From assembly GCA_947178195.1 (NCBI GenBank), contig CAMWXM010000132.1, positions 1-7,770 on the forward strand: a stretch of 7,770 nt of DNA, in the 5' to 3' direction. Source of the DNA: an uncultured Ruminococcus sp. (GTDB taxonomy: Bacteria > Bacillota > Clostridia > Oscillospirales > Ruminococcaceae). The notes under the pieces are model-generated. The model saw nothing but the letters and a program-made list of their open reading frames with translations, ran no database searches and was not told the DNA's origin. Positions 1-6,372 of the stretch are shown here, one piece after another; position 1 is the first letter of the stretch; every line of letters starts with the position of its first letter. Both the position numbers and the translations under genes were made by a program.

Positions 1-264
1 AATTTGTATTTCTCCGACATTTCCATTCCATTTTACTTTAAAATCTTTATCAATAGCACGCTTAGATTTTCCAGTTGAATAAACACCTTGTTTAGGCATA
101 TTAGGCTTTACAAGAGCCTTTTTTATATCCTCATTCACCTTGGCTTTGGCGGTTTTTAAACTGCTGTCAACAGCCTGTTTAATTAAATCTGATCCGCCTA
201 ATTCTTCAAGCCTTTCGATAAAATCATCGAAAAATACCGTATCAAAGGTAACTTTATTTCCCAT
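1..264 (-). CDS. HK97-gp10-like tail completion protein, partial
   Basis: The first 88 residues of a gene whose 3' end lies beyond the left edge. The start ATG follows the adaptor stop codon with a single base between them, and its Shine-Dalgarno (AAGGTGG) sits in the end of the adaptor gene. The protein opens with a short acidic/hydrophobic helix (VFFDDFIERLEELGG), then a Lys/Ala-rich helix, then a TGKSKRAI segment and a beta-rich VKWNGNVGEI stretch. That arrangement is typical of the HK97-gp10 family, which acts at the head-tail joint or in tail completion. The position after connector and adaptor genes supports the call more strongly than the sequence does. Tail terminator and major tail protein genes would be expected next. 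The partial length prevents checking the C-terminus. Confidence 0.72.
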   Translation of the reverse strand, partial: MGNKVTFDTVFFDDFIERLEELGGSDLIKQAVDSSLKTAKAKVNEDIKKALVKPNMPKQGVYSTGKSKRAIDKDFKVKWNGNVGEIQI

Positions 265-265
265 A

Positions 266-610
266 TTAAGCGCCACCTTTTTTTGCACGTATTTTAAATT
301 TAAGATATTGATTTTTCATACTGATATTTTCAGGCGTACCGATTATTTCATAAACTAAACCGTTACTATCTTTAAGAATTGAATCAGATTTTATATCCGT
401 TCTGTACCAGGTTTCAATAACAGCGGTATCTTCAACGCTCAGAACATTGTCGAGCACTTTTTCAGTACCGCCAAAGCTTCTGAAGCTGCAATAAAAAAGC
501 TTACAATTTTCAGGAATAACCTTTTTTGAAGAACCTTTTGCAGTTATTATCTGCGGCGTAAATAAATACATAGGTACTAAAAAAGCTTCACCGGGTTTAT
601 ACTTCTTCAT
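266..610 (-). CDS. Phage head-tail adaptor (head closure) protein
   Basis: A 114-residue protein predicted to form part of the ring joining the filled head to the tail. I start it at the ATG at 610 (residues MKKYKPGEAFLVP), because a clean GGAGG lies 9 bases upstream. The frame stays open to 697, but that longer start would overlap the preceding connector gene by about 100 bases and gives an unconvincing N-terminus. With the chosen start the overlap is 14 bases, usual for phage operons. The body is beta-rich and contains the TWYRTDIKSD and YEIIGTPENIS segments; a mid-protein Y-E-I-x-G-x-x-E-N motif is common in SPP1 gp16/HK97 head-tail adaptors. The family assignment rests on this pattern, the length and the gene order. 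It is translated from the same mRNA as its neighbours. Confidence 0.7.
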   Translation of the reverse strand: MKKYKPGEAFLVPMYLFTPQIITAKGSSKKVIPENCKLFYCSFRSFGGTEKVLDNVLSVEDTAVIETWYRTDIKSDSILKDSNGLVYEIIGTPENISMKNQYLKFKIRAKKGGA

Positions 611-887
611 TTTTATCAGCCTCCATAACCGCATATTTAGCACGGAGAGAAATAAGCTCCGCACTAAAATTGATTTTGAATTCTTCATAGGCTTCATTGT
701 TTATGTATCGGCACAAATCCAGAAGCAATTGACATTCAGCCGGATTTGATTCATCAAAAGTGATTTTAAACCCGGCAAATGACGAAAGAATATTTTCAGC
801 TCTTATCAAAATATCAGTCAATCGGTTATCTGTTTCCGGATCGTCCCATGTTATCCGAAGATAGTTTTTTAAAGCTTCCAGCGTCAT
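597..887 (-). CDS. gp6-like head-tail connector protein
   Basis: A 96-residue protein of the gp6-like connector family (HK97 gp6/SPP1 gp15 type), which docks on the portal and forms the first ring below the head. The N-terminus MTLEALKNYLRITWDDPETDNRLTDIL is diagnostic: a short helix, the L-R-I-x-W-D-D-P-E-T-D turn and then the first long helix. The rest is mainly alpha-helical, as in the family, and the length is normal. The start ATG at 887 has the Shine-Dalgarno AAAGGTGA a few bases upstream, just before the capsid stop codon. It overlaps the adaptor gene downstream by 14 bases, which suggests coupled translation. Confidence 0.8.
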   Translation of the reverse strand: MTLEALKNYLRITWDDPETDNRLTDILIRAENILSSFAGFKITFDESNPAECQLLLDLCRYINNEAYEEFKINFSAELISLRAKYAVMEADKNEEV

Positions 888-898
888 ACAGTCACCTT

Positions 899-2110
899 TT
901 ATTTAGTCGTACTATCTGCTGCCGTTTTTGCAGTTTTAGTTTTCACCTCAAATTTTGGCAATACATCTTCAACGCCGGAAATATCAAGATACAAAAAGGC
1001 GTTTATGTCAAGAGGTCTGCCCATGCCATACAGCTTTATCTTGTATGTCCTCAAATCTTCAAGGAATTTATATTCATCAGAATATTCAAGCCTGCCGTTT
1101 TTGGCAGTACCCATTCCCATAAAATAATAATCGGCAAGACCGATAACCGCATAGTCCTTTGGAACGGCAACTGACTGAATGACCTTAGTAGGGAATGGGA
1201 ATACATTATTTGCATATGTTCCCTGTGGCGTTAAAATTGTTGAAGCCGGCATTATTTTTGTAAAGTAATCTGACGGATTGCAAACAAGAATCACTTCATT
1301 TATCGTTCTGGTATTATCGGTATTTCCGTTTTTGGAAAGAGTCGAAAGAAGTCCGCCGTATGTTTCTTTGCTGAAATCATTGATAGCAATTGCATCTTTT
1401 CTTGCGTATCCAGTTTTAGGATCTAATGCGCCTGTGAAATTTCTTGTAAATCCGATAGGTTTATTAATTCCATTACCATCAACAATTCCATTTTCAAGTC
1501 CTTTTGCTAAAGCTTCGGCTAATTTTTCACTGACTTATCTGTCAACCATTTAAGGACCCAAGTCAAGCATATCCATTGTTACCCACATATAGGCGGTAAG
1601 CTTGCAAAGAGTCCTGGATACTGTTTCAATTTCACCTTTAAGCTGTTCAGTTATAGGTTCGTTTAATGCGTCCCATGTAGCGGTTTGAACACCTTTTTTA
1701 TTAAGTACCATTTTAGTTATGGCGGTTGTATTCCGGAAATTGATTGCATCAAGAAGCGGATGATTTCTTTTGATATCGTCAAAAATCGCTTCGATTACTG
1801 TTTCAGGAAGCACGTCACCTATGCCCGAAATTACAGAACCGTCAGCCGCTGCATTTTTAGCATTGGTAATAAAACTTTCGTAAAATTTATTTTCAGCCGA
1901 TGTAAGCTGCCTTACACCACGTCCGGCAAGTACGGCGTTATCAGCTGCACCAAGAATTTCATGTGCTTCTGCCGTAATGGTTTCGGACATGTATTCCTGA
2001 AAACCGTTCATAGCGTTTTTAATTCCCTCTTCATCATTATTGCGTATTGCGGCAGCTAAGGAATTCATCACATCCGTTTTCTTCTGATTAAATTTGTCAA
2101 GATTTAACAT
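899..2110 (-). pseudogene. Major capsid protein (HK97 fold), interrupted by two stops
   Basis: An HK97-type major capsid gene of 403 codons, normal for a form with an N-terminal delta (scaffold) domain. Start ATG 2110 has AAAGGATG upstream. Residues 1 to about 105 are the helical delta domain, removed by the neighbouring protease in this family. After it come SGIGDVLPETVIEAIF, the HPLLDAINF segment and TATWDALNEPITEQ, all characteristic. The reading frame hits TAA at 1552-1550 (codon 187) and again at 1537-1535 (codon 192), then continues open in the same frame to 899 with good capsid sequence (SEKLAEALAKGLENGIVDG, later NPSDYFTKIMP and YGMGRPLDINAFLYLDI). The family usually reads M-D-M-L-D-L-G-P-(K/E)-W-L-D-R-Y here. 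K-W-L can be read one frame off between the stops, so a +1 and a -1 indel plus a Tyr-to-TAA change fits. A sequencing error is possible but would have to be triple. Capsid assembly would fail if the lesions are real. Confidence 0.88.
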
Positions 2111-2125
2111 TTAAATATCATCCTT

Positions 2126-2842
2126 TCACATAAAAAAATTACCGATAATGCCTAAAGCTTTTTCGGTAAAATCATTATTTTGCTTTTTTTCACCACTTGA
2201 TTTTTCACCTTCATTTTCAGAAGATTTGTTTGATTCTCCGAAAATTTTATCGGCAAATCCGTATTCAATACATTCTTTTGCATTCAGCCAGGTTTCTGAA
2301 GATATCAGATCATTTAATTTTTCCTCGCTGATTTTACCGGATTTACTTAAATATGCCTGTTTGATACTTTCAGTCATTTTATCAAGTATATCCGCTTCTT
2401 TTCTTAATTCTTCCGCATTACCCATAGCTATTGTCCATGCTGGATGTATCATCATCATAGCGGTATCGGATATAATCACCTCATCACCTGCCATTGCGAT
2501 AACACTTGCAATCGATGCAGCTATGCCATCAACATATACAGTTTTGTGTGCGCTATGCTGTTTCAGTTGGCTGTAAATTGCAACACCTTCAAAAACTGAA
2601 CCGCCTTTTGAGTTGATGTGAATGTTAAGCTGCGATATATCGCCCAGTTCATCAAGCTTGTTTTTTAAACAGTTAGCCGATGTATCTGACTTGATTTCAT
2701 CGCCAAAAAAATTAACCCCATCTGATTGAATGTCATTATAAAAATAAATATCCGCTGCATCTGGATCTGATTTACTTTTAGCCATAGCAAAATAAATTTT
2801 ATTGCAAGCCAAATTAATTTTTTCTTTATTCAGATTCATCAT
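2126..2842 (-). CDS. ClpP-like prohead (head maturation) protease
   Basis: An S14-family serine protease that cleaves the capsid delta domain during head maturation; its place just before the capsid gene fits this role. The ClpP fold is clear: oxyanion/ligand loop NSKGGSVFEGVAIY (about residues 77-90), nucleophile motif G-I-A-A-S with Ser near residue 110, and M-I-H-P-A-W with the catalytic His near residue 133. The later SSETWLNAKECIEYGFADKI segment is where the third triad member lies in ClpP; the usual Asp is replaced by Glu/Ser here, as is common in phage members. A Lys/Glu/Ser-rich tail follows. The frame could begin with GTG at 2848, but that codon is part of the Shine-Dalgarno (AAAGGGGTG), so I choose ATG 2842. 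All catalytic motifs look intact, unlike the capsid substrate. Confidence 0.88.
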   Translation of the reverse strand: MMNLNKEKINLACNKIYFAMAKSKSDPDAADIYFYNDIQSDGVNFFGDEIKSDTSANCLKNKLDELGDISQLNIHINSKGGSVFEGVAIYSQLKQHSAHKTVYVDGIAASIASVIAMAGDEVIISDTAMMMIHPAWTIAMGNAEELRKEADILDKMTESIKQAYLSKSGKISEEKLNDLISSETWLNAKECIEYGFADKIFGESNKSSENEGEKSSGEKKQNNDFTEKALGIIGNFFM

Positions 2843-2871
2843 TTTCACCCCTTTCTTAAATTTGGATATAA

Positions 2872-2900
2872 AAAATCACCCTGAAAATCAGAGTGATTTT
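2872..2900 (-). terminator. Terminator-like hairpin between protease gene and toxin cassette
   Basis: An inverted repeat: 8-bp arms AAAATCAC (2872-2879) and GTGATTTT (2893-2900), one C/A mismatch, then CTG/CAG and an AAAAT loop. Read on the minus strand the stem is followed by six T residues (2875-2870), as in an intrinsic terminator. On the plus strand four T residues lie in the arm, so it may act both ways. It directly abuts the toxin promoter and would mark the left border of the inserted cassette. Confidence 0.6.
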
Positions 2901-2901
2901 G

Positions 2902-2930
2902 TTGACATATTTCATCGAATGATGTATAAT
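2902..2930 (+). promoter_or_regulatory. Perfect consensus sigma-A promoter of the toxin mRNA
   Basis: The -35 box TTGACA (2902-2907) and -10 box TATAAT (2925-2930) are both exact consensus and are separated by exactly 17 bases. Transcription should start near 2937. It faces the small toxin gene, against the direction of the late operon. A full-consensus promoter inside a phage head operon is unusual and implies strong constitutive transcription that must be held in check after transcription. Confidence 0.88.
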
Positions 2931-2937
2931 AATTTCA

Positions 2938-2989
2938 GAGCATGCCATAAAACGGTAGGCGGTCAATCCATGCTCCCGGAAGGGAGTGA
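2938..2989 (+). promoter_or_regulatory. Structured toxin mRNA leader with sequestered Shine-Dalgarno
   Basis: Two hairpins can form in the leader and cannot coexist. Stem 1 pairs GAGCATG (2938-2944), at the predicted 5' end, with CATGCTC (2969-2975). Stem 2 pairs CTCCC (2973-2977) with GGGAG (2982-2986) across a GGAA loop and buries the toxin Shine-Dalgarno. Bases 2973-2975 are shared. Leaders that hide the toxin ribosome site are known in type I toxin mRNAs; the switch itself is inferred. A nine-codon leader frame (ATG 2970, TGA 2997-2999) overlaps the toxin ATG as ATGA. Confidence 0.6.
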
Positions 2990-2995
2990 ATGTCC

Positions 2996-3079
2996 ATGAC
3001 GTGGAATGATTTTCTCACTCTGGCACTTGTTGTCTGCAATATTATTCAAATATTTCAAAACAACAATAAAAAGAGATAA
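2996..3079 (+). CDS. Type I holin-like toxin, 27 residues
   Basis: A very short gene opposite to the phage operon. The peptide begins MTWNDFL, has one hydrophobic segment of about 15 residues (roughly residues 6-20, LTLALVVCNIIQIF) and ends with a polar, basic tail NNNKKR. This is the layout of the TxpA/BsrG/Fst-type toxins and of the 'putative holin-like toxin' (Hol_Tox) peptides common in Firmicutes prophages; they insert in the membrane and are toxic when unchecked. ATG 2996 follows GGGAG by 9 bases; an in-frame ATG at 2990 would add two residues but is only 3 bases from the Shine-Dalgarno. The gene has its own promoter, structured leader and terminator, and a convergent antisense RNA overlaps its last codons. 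The family call rests mostly on this locus architecture, since the peptide is too short for certainty. Antimicrobial or purely regulatory roles are alternatives. Confidence 0.8.
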   Translation: MTWNDFLTLALVVCNIIQIFQNNNKKR

Positions 3080-3157
3080 CCGCCATACTCTCACATAAGC
3101 GGTTATCTGTTTAACTTCTTAATGATTGGGAGCGACCGCTTATCGGTATGCTCCTTT
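3065..3157 (-). ncRNA. Predicted antisense antitoxin RNA
   Basis: Inferred from a consensus minus-strand promoter (3163-3191) and a minus-strand intrinsic terminator (3075-3107 plus T tract). Together they predict an RNA of about 90 nt starting near 3157 and ending near 3065. It is fully complementary to the 3' untranslated region of the toxin mRNA and to about the last 15 bases of the toxin reading frame (through the stop). This is the arrangement of TxpA/RatA and BsrG/SR4, where the antisense RNA blocks or destabilises the toxin mRNA. Its 5' end (GGAGCAU) can also pair with AUGCUCC at 2970-2976 in the toxin leader, next to the Shine-Dalgarno. Exact ends are estimates. Confidence 0.72.
3075..3107 (-). 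terminator. Intrinsic terminator of the antisense RNA
   Basis: Perfect 9-bp arms GATAACCGC (3075-3083) and GCGGTTATC (3099-3107) with a 15-base loop. On the minus strand the stem is followed by TCTTTTTATT, a good termination tract. On the plus strand only TGTTT follows, so it should be weak there. The left arm contains the toxin stop codon (3077-3079), so the toxin frame ends inside this structure. Confidence 0.75.
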
Positions 3158-3159
3158 TT
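3129..3159 (+). terminator. Intrinsic terminator of the toxin mRNA
   Basis: Arms GGAGC (3129-3133) and GCTCC (3150-3154), a small internal bulge, then ACCG/CGGT around a 5-base loop, followed by TTTTT (3155-3159). It would end the toxin mRNA near 3160, giving a transcript of about 220 nt. On the opposite strand the same bases form the 5' hairpin of the antisense RNA. Confidence 0.78.
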
Positions 3160-3162
3160 ATT

Positions 3163-3191
3163 ATTATACAACAAACAAATAAATATGTCAA
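3163..3191 (-). promoter_or_regulatory. Perfect consensus sigma-A promoter of the antisense RNA
   Basis: On the minus strand, -35 TTGACA (3191-3186) and -10 TATAAT (3168-3163) are exact consensus with a 17-base spacer. Transcription should begin near 3157 and run toward the toxin gene. Its boxes and spacing equal those of the facing toxin promoter. It lies just past the portal stop codon. Confidence 0.85.
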
Positions 3192-3208
3192 TACCGGATA
3201 AATGAAAT

Positions 3209-4339
3209 TTACTGCACACCGCTATAATTCTTTGTAATATAATGCTTATTTGCCCAATCCTCGTTGATTTCTGCAAGACGCATTGCTTTTCTTACCTCAT
3301 TTGGTGACATTGTACCGCTTGATATAAGCTTGTCAGCGCTTACGGCAATATCAAAAATATCTGCATGTTTAATGCGTGATGTATCGGCTTCTATATAACT
3401 TCCATTAATAACCTCTTCAGGTGTGTATATTTTGCTTGTAAGTTCTTCACTTATCATGTCAGTTAAAGGATCAATACAAATTGTAAGCAGCATATCAACA
3501 GCGTCTTTGATTCCAGCAACATCGCCTTTAACCAATGCCGGAGGAGAACGATAAACCTGTGCTGCTCTTGATAATGCCTCATCAACAATTTTCGCAATAT
3601 CAGTTATTTCGCTTACTGTTTTTTGACCGTTAGCGTTGGATTGCTGAAATGTCATATTTCCCCACAACGGCAAAACGCCATCTTTTCCTTTAAAATAAGT
3701 CTGGAAGTAATTATTCATCAGATTTTTGAATTTTTCTTCAAATCCAGTTTCATTTTGAGTTATAGCCGGAATATTCAAAATTCCTTTTTGTCCGCCTGAT
3801 TTAATATACTTATCCGATGCACTGATAATAAGTTTTTCATACATGGAAAATATGTTATTAATAACCGCTTTTGCATCTGCATTTGTATACTTGGTGTAAA
3901 TAACATCTGACATTTTATACTTTTTGTTAAATACCAGATCGCCTCTCGAAACCTGGCTGAATACAGTTTCTTTTACAGCATATTCGTCTTTGTTAAAACT
4001 ATCAGCAATAATTTTTTGGTTATTAACATCAATGATCAAGGCTTCATTAAAATACAAAAGCTTGGATACATATTCCTGCCAAAATTGTGATGCATTCTGA
4101 TTTTTATTAGGTCTAATGTTTAAGGAATACCAGTTATACCCTCTGACTTCTTTGCCATTCTGATAGGTCTTGAATTCACATTTGCCAATTAAAGCTGCTA
4201 TCATTTCGATAACAGAAAACAAGGCAAAAGCTTCAAGGGCGATTCGATCTTCTACATCTGCACAGTATTCATCAAATGTTATAGTTGTTGTGCCTGATTT
4301 CTTCTTAAACACATTACCAAGCCAGTCTATTATTTTCAT
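3209..4339 (-). CDS. Phage portal protein (HK97 family)
   Basis: A 376-residue portal subunit, expected as a dodecameric ring at one head vertex through which DNA enters and leaves. Family marks in order: the N-terminal helix MKIIDWLGNVFKKK, the ALEAFALFSVIEMIAALIGKCEF helix with a following beta strand, LNIRPNKNQNASQFWQEYV (the 'N-x-x-P-N' region of HK97 portals), the central AKIVDEALSRAAQVYRSPPALVKGD segment (family motif F-x-x-P-P-x-L-x-G), and the C-terminal LISSGTMSPNEVRKAMRLAEI, where family members typically have 'G-x-x-T-x-N-E-x-R'. ATG 4339 follows AAGAAGGTGA, which overlaps the large-terminase stop. Length is slightly short of the usual 390-430 but nothing is clearly missing. The next phage gene, the protease, lies 366 bases downstream, separated by the toxin cassette. 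Confidence 0.9.
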   Translation of the reverse strand: MKIIDWLGNVFKKKSGTTTITFDEYCADVEDRIALEAFALFSVIEMIAALIGKCEFKTYQNGKEVRGYNWYSLNIRPNKNQNASQFWQEYVSKLLYFNEALIIDVNNQKIIADSFNKDEYAVKETVFSQVSRGDLVFNKKYKMSDVIYTKYTNADAKAVINNIFSMYEKLIISASDKYIKSGGQKGILNIPAITQNETGFEEKFKNLMNNYFQTYFKGKDGVLPLWGNMTFQQSNANGQKTVSEITDIAKIVDEALSRAAQVYRSPPALVKGDVAGIKDAVDMLLTICIDPLTDMISEELTSKIYTPEEVINGSYIEADTSRIKHADIFDIAVSADKLISSGTMSPNEVRKAMRLAEINEDWANKHYITKNYSGVQ

Positions 4340-4356
4340 TTATCGTTATCACCTTC

Positions 4357-6021
4357 TTAAAACATCATTACTCTCATATCAAAACTTGTATTATTTTTTT
4401 CGGCATACATGTCAAGACATTCGCTTACACATTCGGCAGCAACAAAGGCTTTGAAGCTGTCAGTTTTACGTGATTTTGGCTCTATTTTTCCATAAGTAAT
4501 ATTTCCGGCAGGGGAGGTGATGAGCTTGCTGTTATTAGCAGCCCAGCGCATCAAAGGATTATCACCCCATACAAACCTATGATTAACAAAGCCGCTTGTT
4601 ATAAGCGGAATATTAAGCATTTCATTTGACGGTCTGAGCAAAACAATATTATTGTAATCCTTTTCAGCACTGAAATTTATTTCAAGTAAAGACTTCGACA
4701 ATAGCCTATACCTGTAATTGTCAATGCCGATTTTTAATATATTGCTTTTTCTTTTTGCCGCTTCATTGGCAAGCCATACTGCCGGTAAATCCGGGGATAT
4801 TTCAGGAGTATCCACAAATGTCAAAAACCCTTTAGCTGCCCATTGTTCCAGCGGTGCATTAATACGATGTAAATCTGCTGATTGCTTGCATACCCAGGTA
4901 TGTCCGATCCAGTAATCTTTTTTACCTACACGGTAAAGCAGACCTGCGCCAAGAAAATCAGTAGTTTTCATGTAGTCGATACCGCCAACACATGGCATGC
5001 TGGATAATAGATCCTCATCTATAGTCTGATTAGTCGCAAGAATATCTTCCCACTTTGCAACAGCGTTTTCCAATTCCTTTGGAGGGCGATTCATTCTTTT
5101 AGCAATAAAAGAAATATTGTTAGCCTTTGAAAGTGTGTAGTCGAAATATTCGAGCTCCAACTCCTTTTGCAAATCCGGTAGAAATGGCAATGACGGATTT
5201 GCTTTCGCCCACATTTCTTTATTATCAATTTCTTCGTCATTGTCAAGTCGGCACATAAACGGCAACGTACCATTATCAGCAACATCACCATCTAATATTT
5301 TTTCACATCGCTCTATAAGATCATCAAGTGCGCCGCCTCTGACTAATCCGTCTGTTGACATGATAGTCCTGCGTGGATGTTTTTTCTTTCCGAGACCTGT
5401 TGTGGCAACATCAATTAACCTATAATTTTCATAAGCATGATATTCGTCAAAATCAACCTTGCCCGGTCTTGCACCGTCCTTTGTTTTAGGCGATGAAGTA
5501 TTAAATCTGAATTCCGATTTGGTTTTCAGATTTAATATAGTTTCTTTTGTCCAATGGAAATGCATTTTCATTTTCTCCTTGTTTGATTCTAAAACATCAT
5601 AAACGTCACTCCAGGATTGCTTAGCTTGCTTTTCAGACATTGCAAATATGTCAATATCATAATGTTCAACGCCGTTTGTGGGAGTAAGCAGACAAAAATC
5701 CTCAAAGCCTAAATATCCGTTTTTTCCTGCACCACGTCCGACATAAATAAATAATATCGGAAATCGTAAAGAACCGTCTTTTCTGTAGGTGCAGTTGTGA
5801 AGGGCAAAACAAAATACTTCCCATTCAAATAATTTAAACGGAAAGTATTTTTGATAGCTTAAATATTTTTCTAACTGCTGTTCATCAACATATATATCCT
5901 CCGATTCAAAAACATGCTCAATGTAGTCGCAAAGTTTTATCTGTTCTTTACATACCGCTATTTTATTACTGCGTACAAGGTCAATGTAATTTTTTATATG
6001 GATATTAATTTTACAGTTCAT
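4357..6021 (-). CDS. terL: Terminase large subunit (DNA packaging ATPase-nuclease)
   Basis: The motor that pumps phage DNA into the head and cuts it. Numbering from ATG 6021 (554 residues): the LSYQKYFPFKLFEWEVFCFAL segment precedes the ATPase core; Walker A is V-G-R-G-A-G-K-N near 94-101; Walker B with catalytic Glu is V-D-F-D-E-Y-H-A-Y near 189-197; RRTIMSTDGL is the coupling-motif region. The C-terminal RNase H-like nuclease has candidate metal-binding acids in G-G-I-D-Y (Asp about 349), K-I-G-I-D-N-Y (Asp about 434) and R-K-T-D-S-F (Asp about 521). The frame could begin at GTG 6033 but no ribosome site supports it; ATG 6021 also has only a weak GTGAAG upstream and probably relies on coupling, since it overlaps the small-subunit stop by 11 bases. 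Length is normal for the HK97-like terminase family and the gene appears intact. Confidence 0.92.
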   Translation of the reverse strand: MNCKINIHIKNYIDLVRSNKIAVCKEQIKLCDYIEHVFESEDIYVDEQQLEKYLSYQKYFPFKLFEWEVFCFALHNCTYRKDGSLRFPILFIYVGRGAGKNGYLGFEDFCLLTPTNGVEHYDIDIFAMSEKQAKQSWSDVYDVLESNKEKMKMHFHWTKETILNLKTKSEFRFNTSSPKTKDGARPGKVDFDEYHAYENYRLIDVATTGLGKKKHPRRTIMSTDGLVRGGALDDLIERCEKILDGDVADNGTLPFMCRLDNDEEIDNKEMWAKANPSLPFLPDLQKELELEYFDYTLSKANNISFIAKRMNRPPKELENAVAKWEDILATNQTIDEDLLSSMPCVGGIDYMKTTDFLGAGLLYRVGKKDYWIGHTWVCKQSADLHRINAPLEQWAAKGFLTFVDTPEISPDLPAVWLANEAAKRKSNILKIGIDNYRYRLLSKSLLEINFSAEKDYNNIVLLRPSNEMLNIPLITSGFVNHRFVWGDNPLMRWAANNSKLITSPAGNITYGKIEPKSRKTDSFKAFVAAECVSECLDMYAEKNNTSFDMRVMMF

Positions 6022-6358
6022 CTTCAACTTCACTCATGATATTACTTGTTTTTATGCCAAGTTCTGAAAGAAGTTTCAACATTTGCGCATTGACCTTGAT
6101 TTGCCTTTCTATACTTGGGTTATCTTTATAGCCTTGCTGACCGCCGCCATTATTATATTCAACTCGTATTCCGGTATTCTCAATATCTGCTCTCAATAAT
6201 TCTTTTGTAAGCCATAGAGACATATAATCCTCAACTAAATCTTTAAAAACAGGGGTATCGGCATTACGGCATTTTAACTGATCAAGCAAATCTTTTCTTA
6301 CTGCTTTATATTTACTGGATTGCTTAAAAATCTTAGGATCAAATTCAATTTCCTGCAT
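6011..6358 (-). CDS. terS: Terminase small subunit (P27-like)
   Basis: A 115-residue protein upstream of and overlapping the large subunit; such proteins recognise the packaging site and load the motor. It shows the P27-type pattern: an N-terminal basic helix, VFKDLVEDYMSLWLTKELLRADIENTGIRV (a central helical hairpin), a glycine-rich GGGQQGYKDNPSIERQIKVN linker ending in N-P-x-x-x-x, and a C-terminal helix with LLSELGI. The only plausible ATG (6358) has no recognisable Shine-Dalgarno: the 19 bases before it contain no GGAG-like run. The unrelated recombinase remnant begins about 15 bases further right, so the native upstream region is probably gone. Translation may be poor. Confidence 0.8.
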   Translation of the reverse strand: MQEIEFDPKIFKQSSKYKAVRKDLLDQLKCRNADTPVFKDLVEDYMSLWLTKELLRADIENTGIRVEYNNGGGQQGYKDNPSIERQIKVNAQMLKLLSELGIKTSNIMSEVEDEL

Positions 6359-6372
6359 GATGGAGCTGTTGA

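Noticed and set aside
779..1174. Plus-strand frame of 131 codons across the connector and capsid genes; similar ones at 1685-2059 and 2148-2576.
   Set aside because: These are reverse-strand shadows of well-supported phage genes, with low-complexity Phe/Ser/Ile-rich translations and no ribosome sites.
1535..1552. Reading the two TAA codons in the capsid gene as recoded sense codons or as a programmed frameshift.
   Set aside because: The two positions would have to encode different residues (Lys/Glu and Tyr), all other genes here use TAA as a normal stop, and there is no slippery heptamer with a downstream structure. Indels plus a nonsense change fit better.
2802..2999. Plus-strand frame of 65 codons running into the toxin leader.
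   Set aside because: Its start lies in the protease gene on the other strand, upstream of the toxin promoter; only its last nine codons could be on the toxin mRNA, and these are treated separately.
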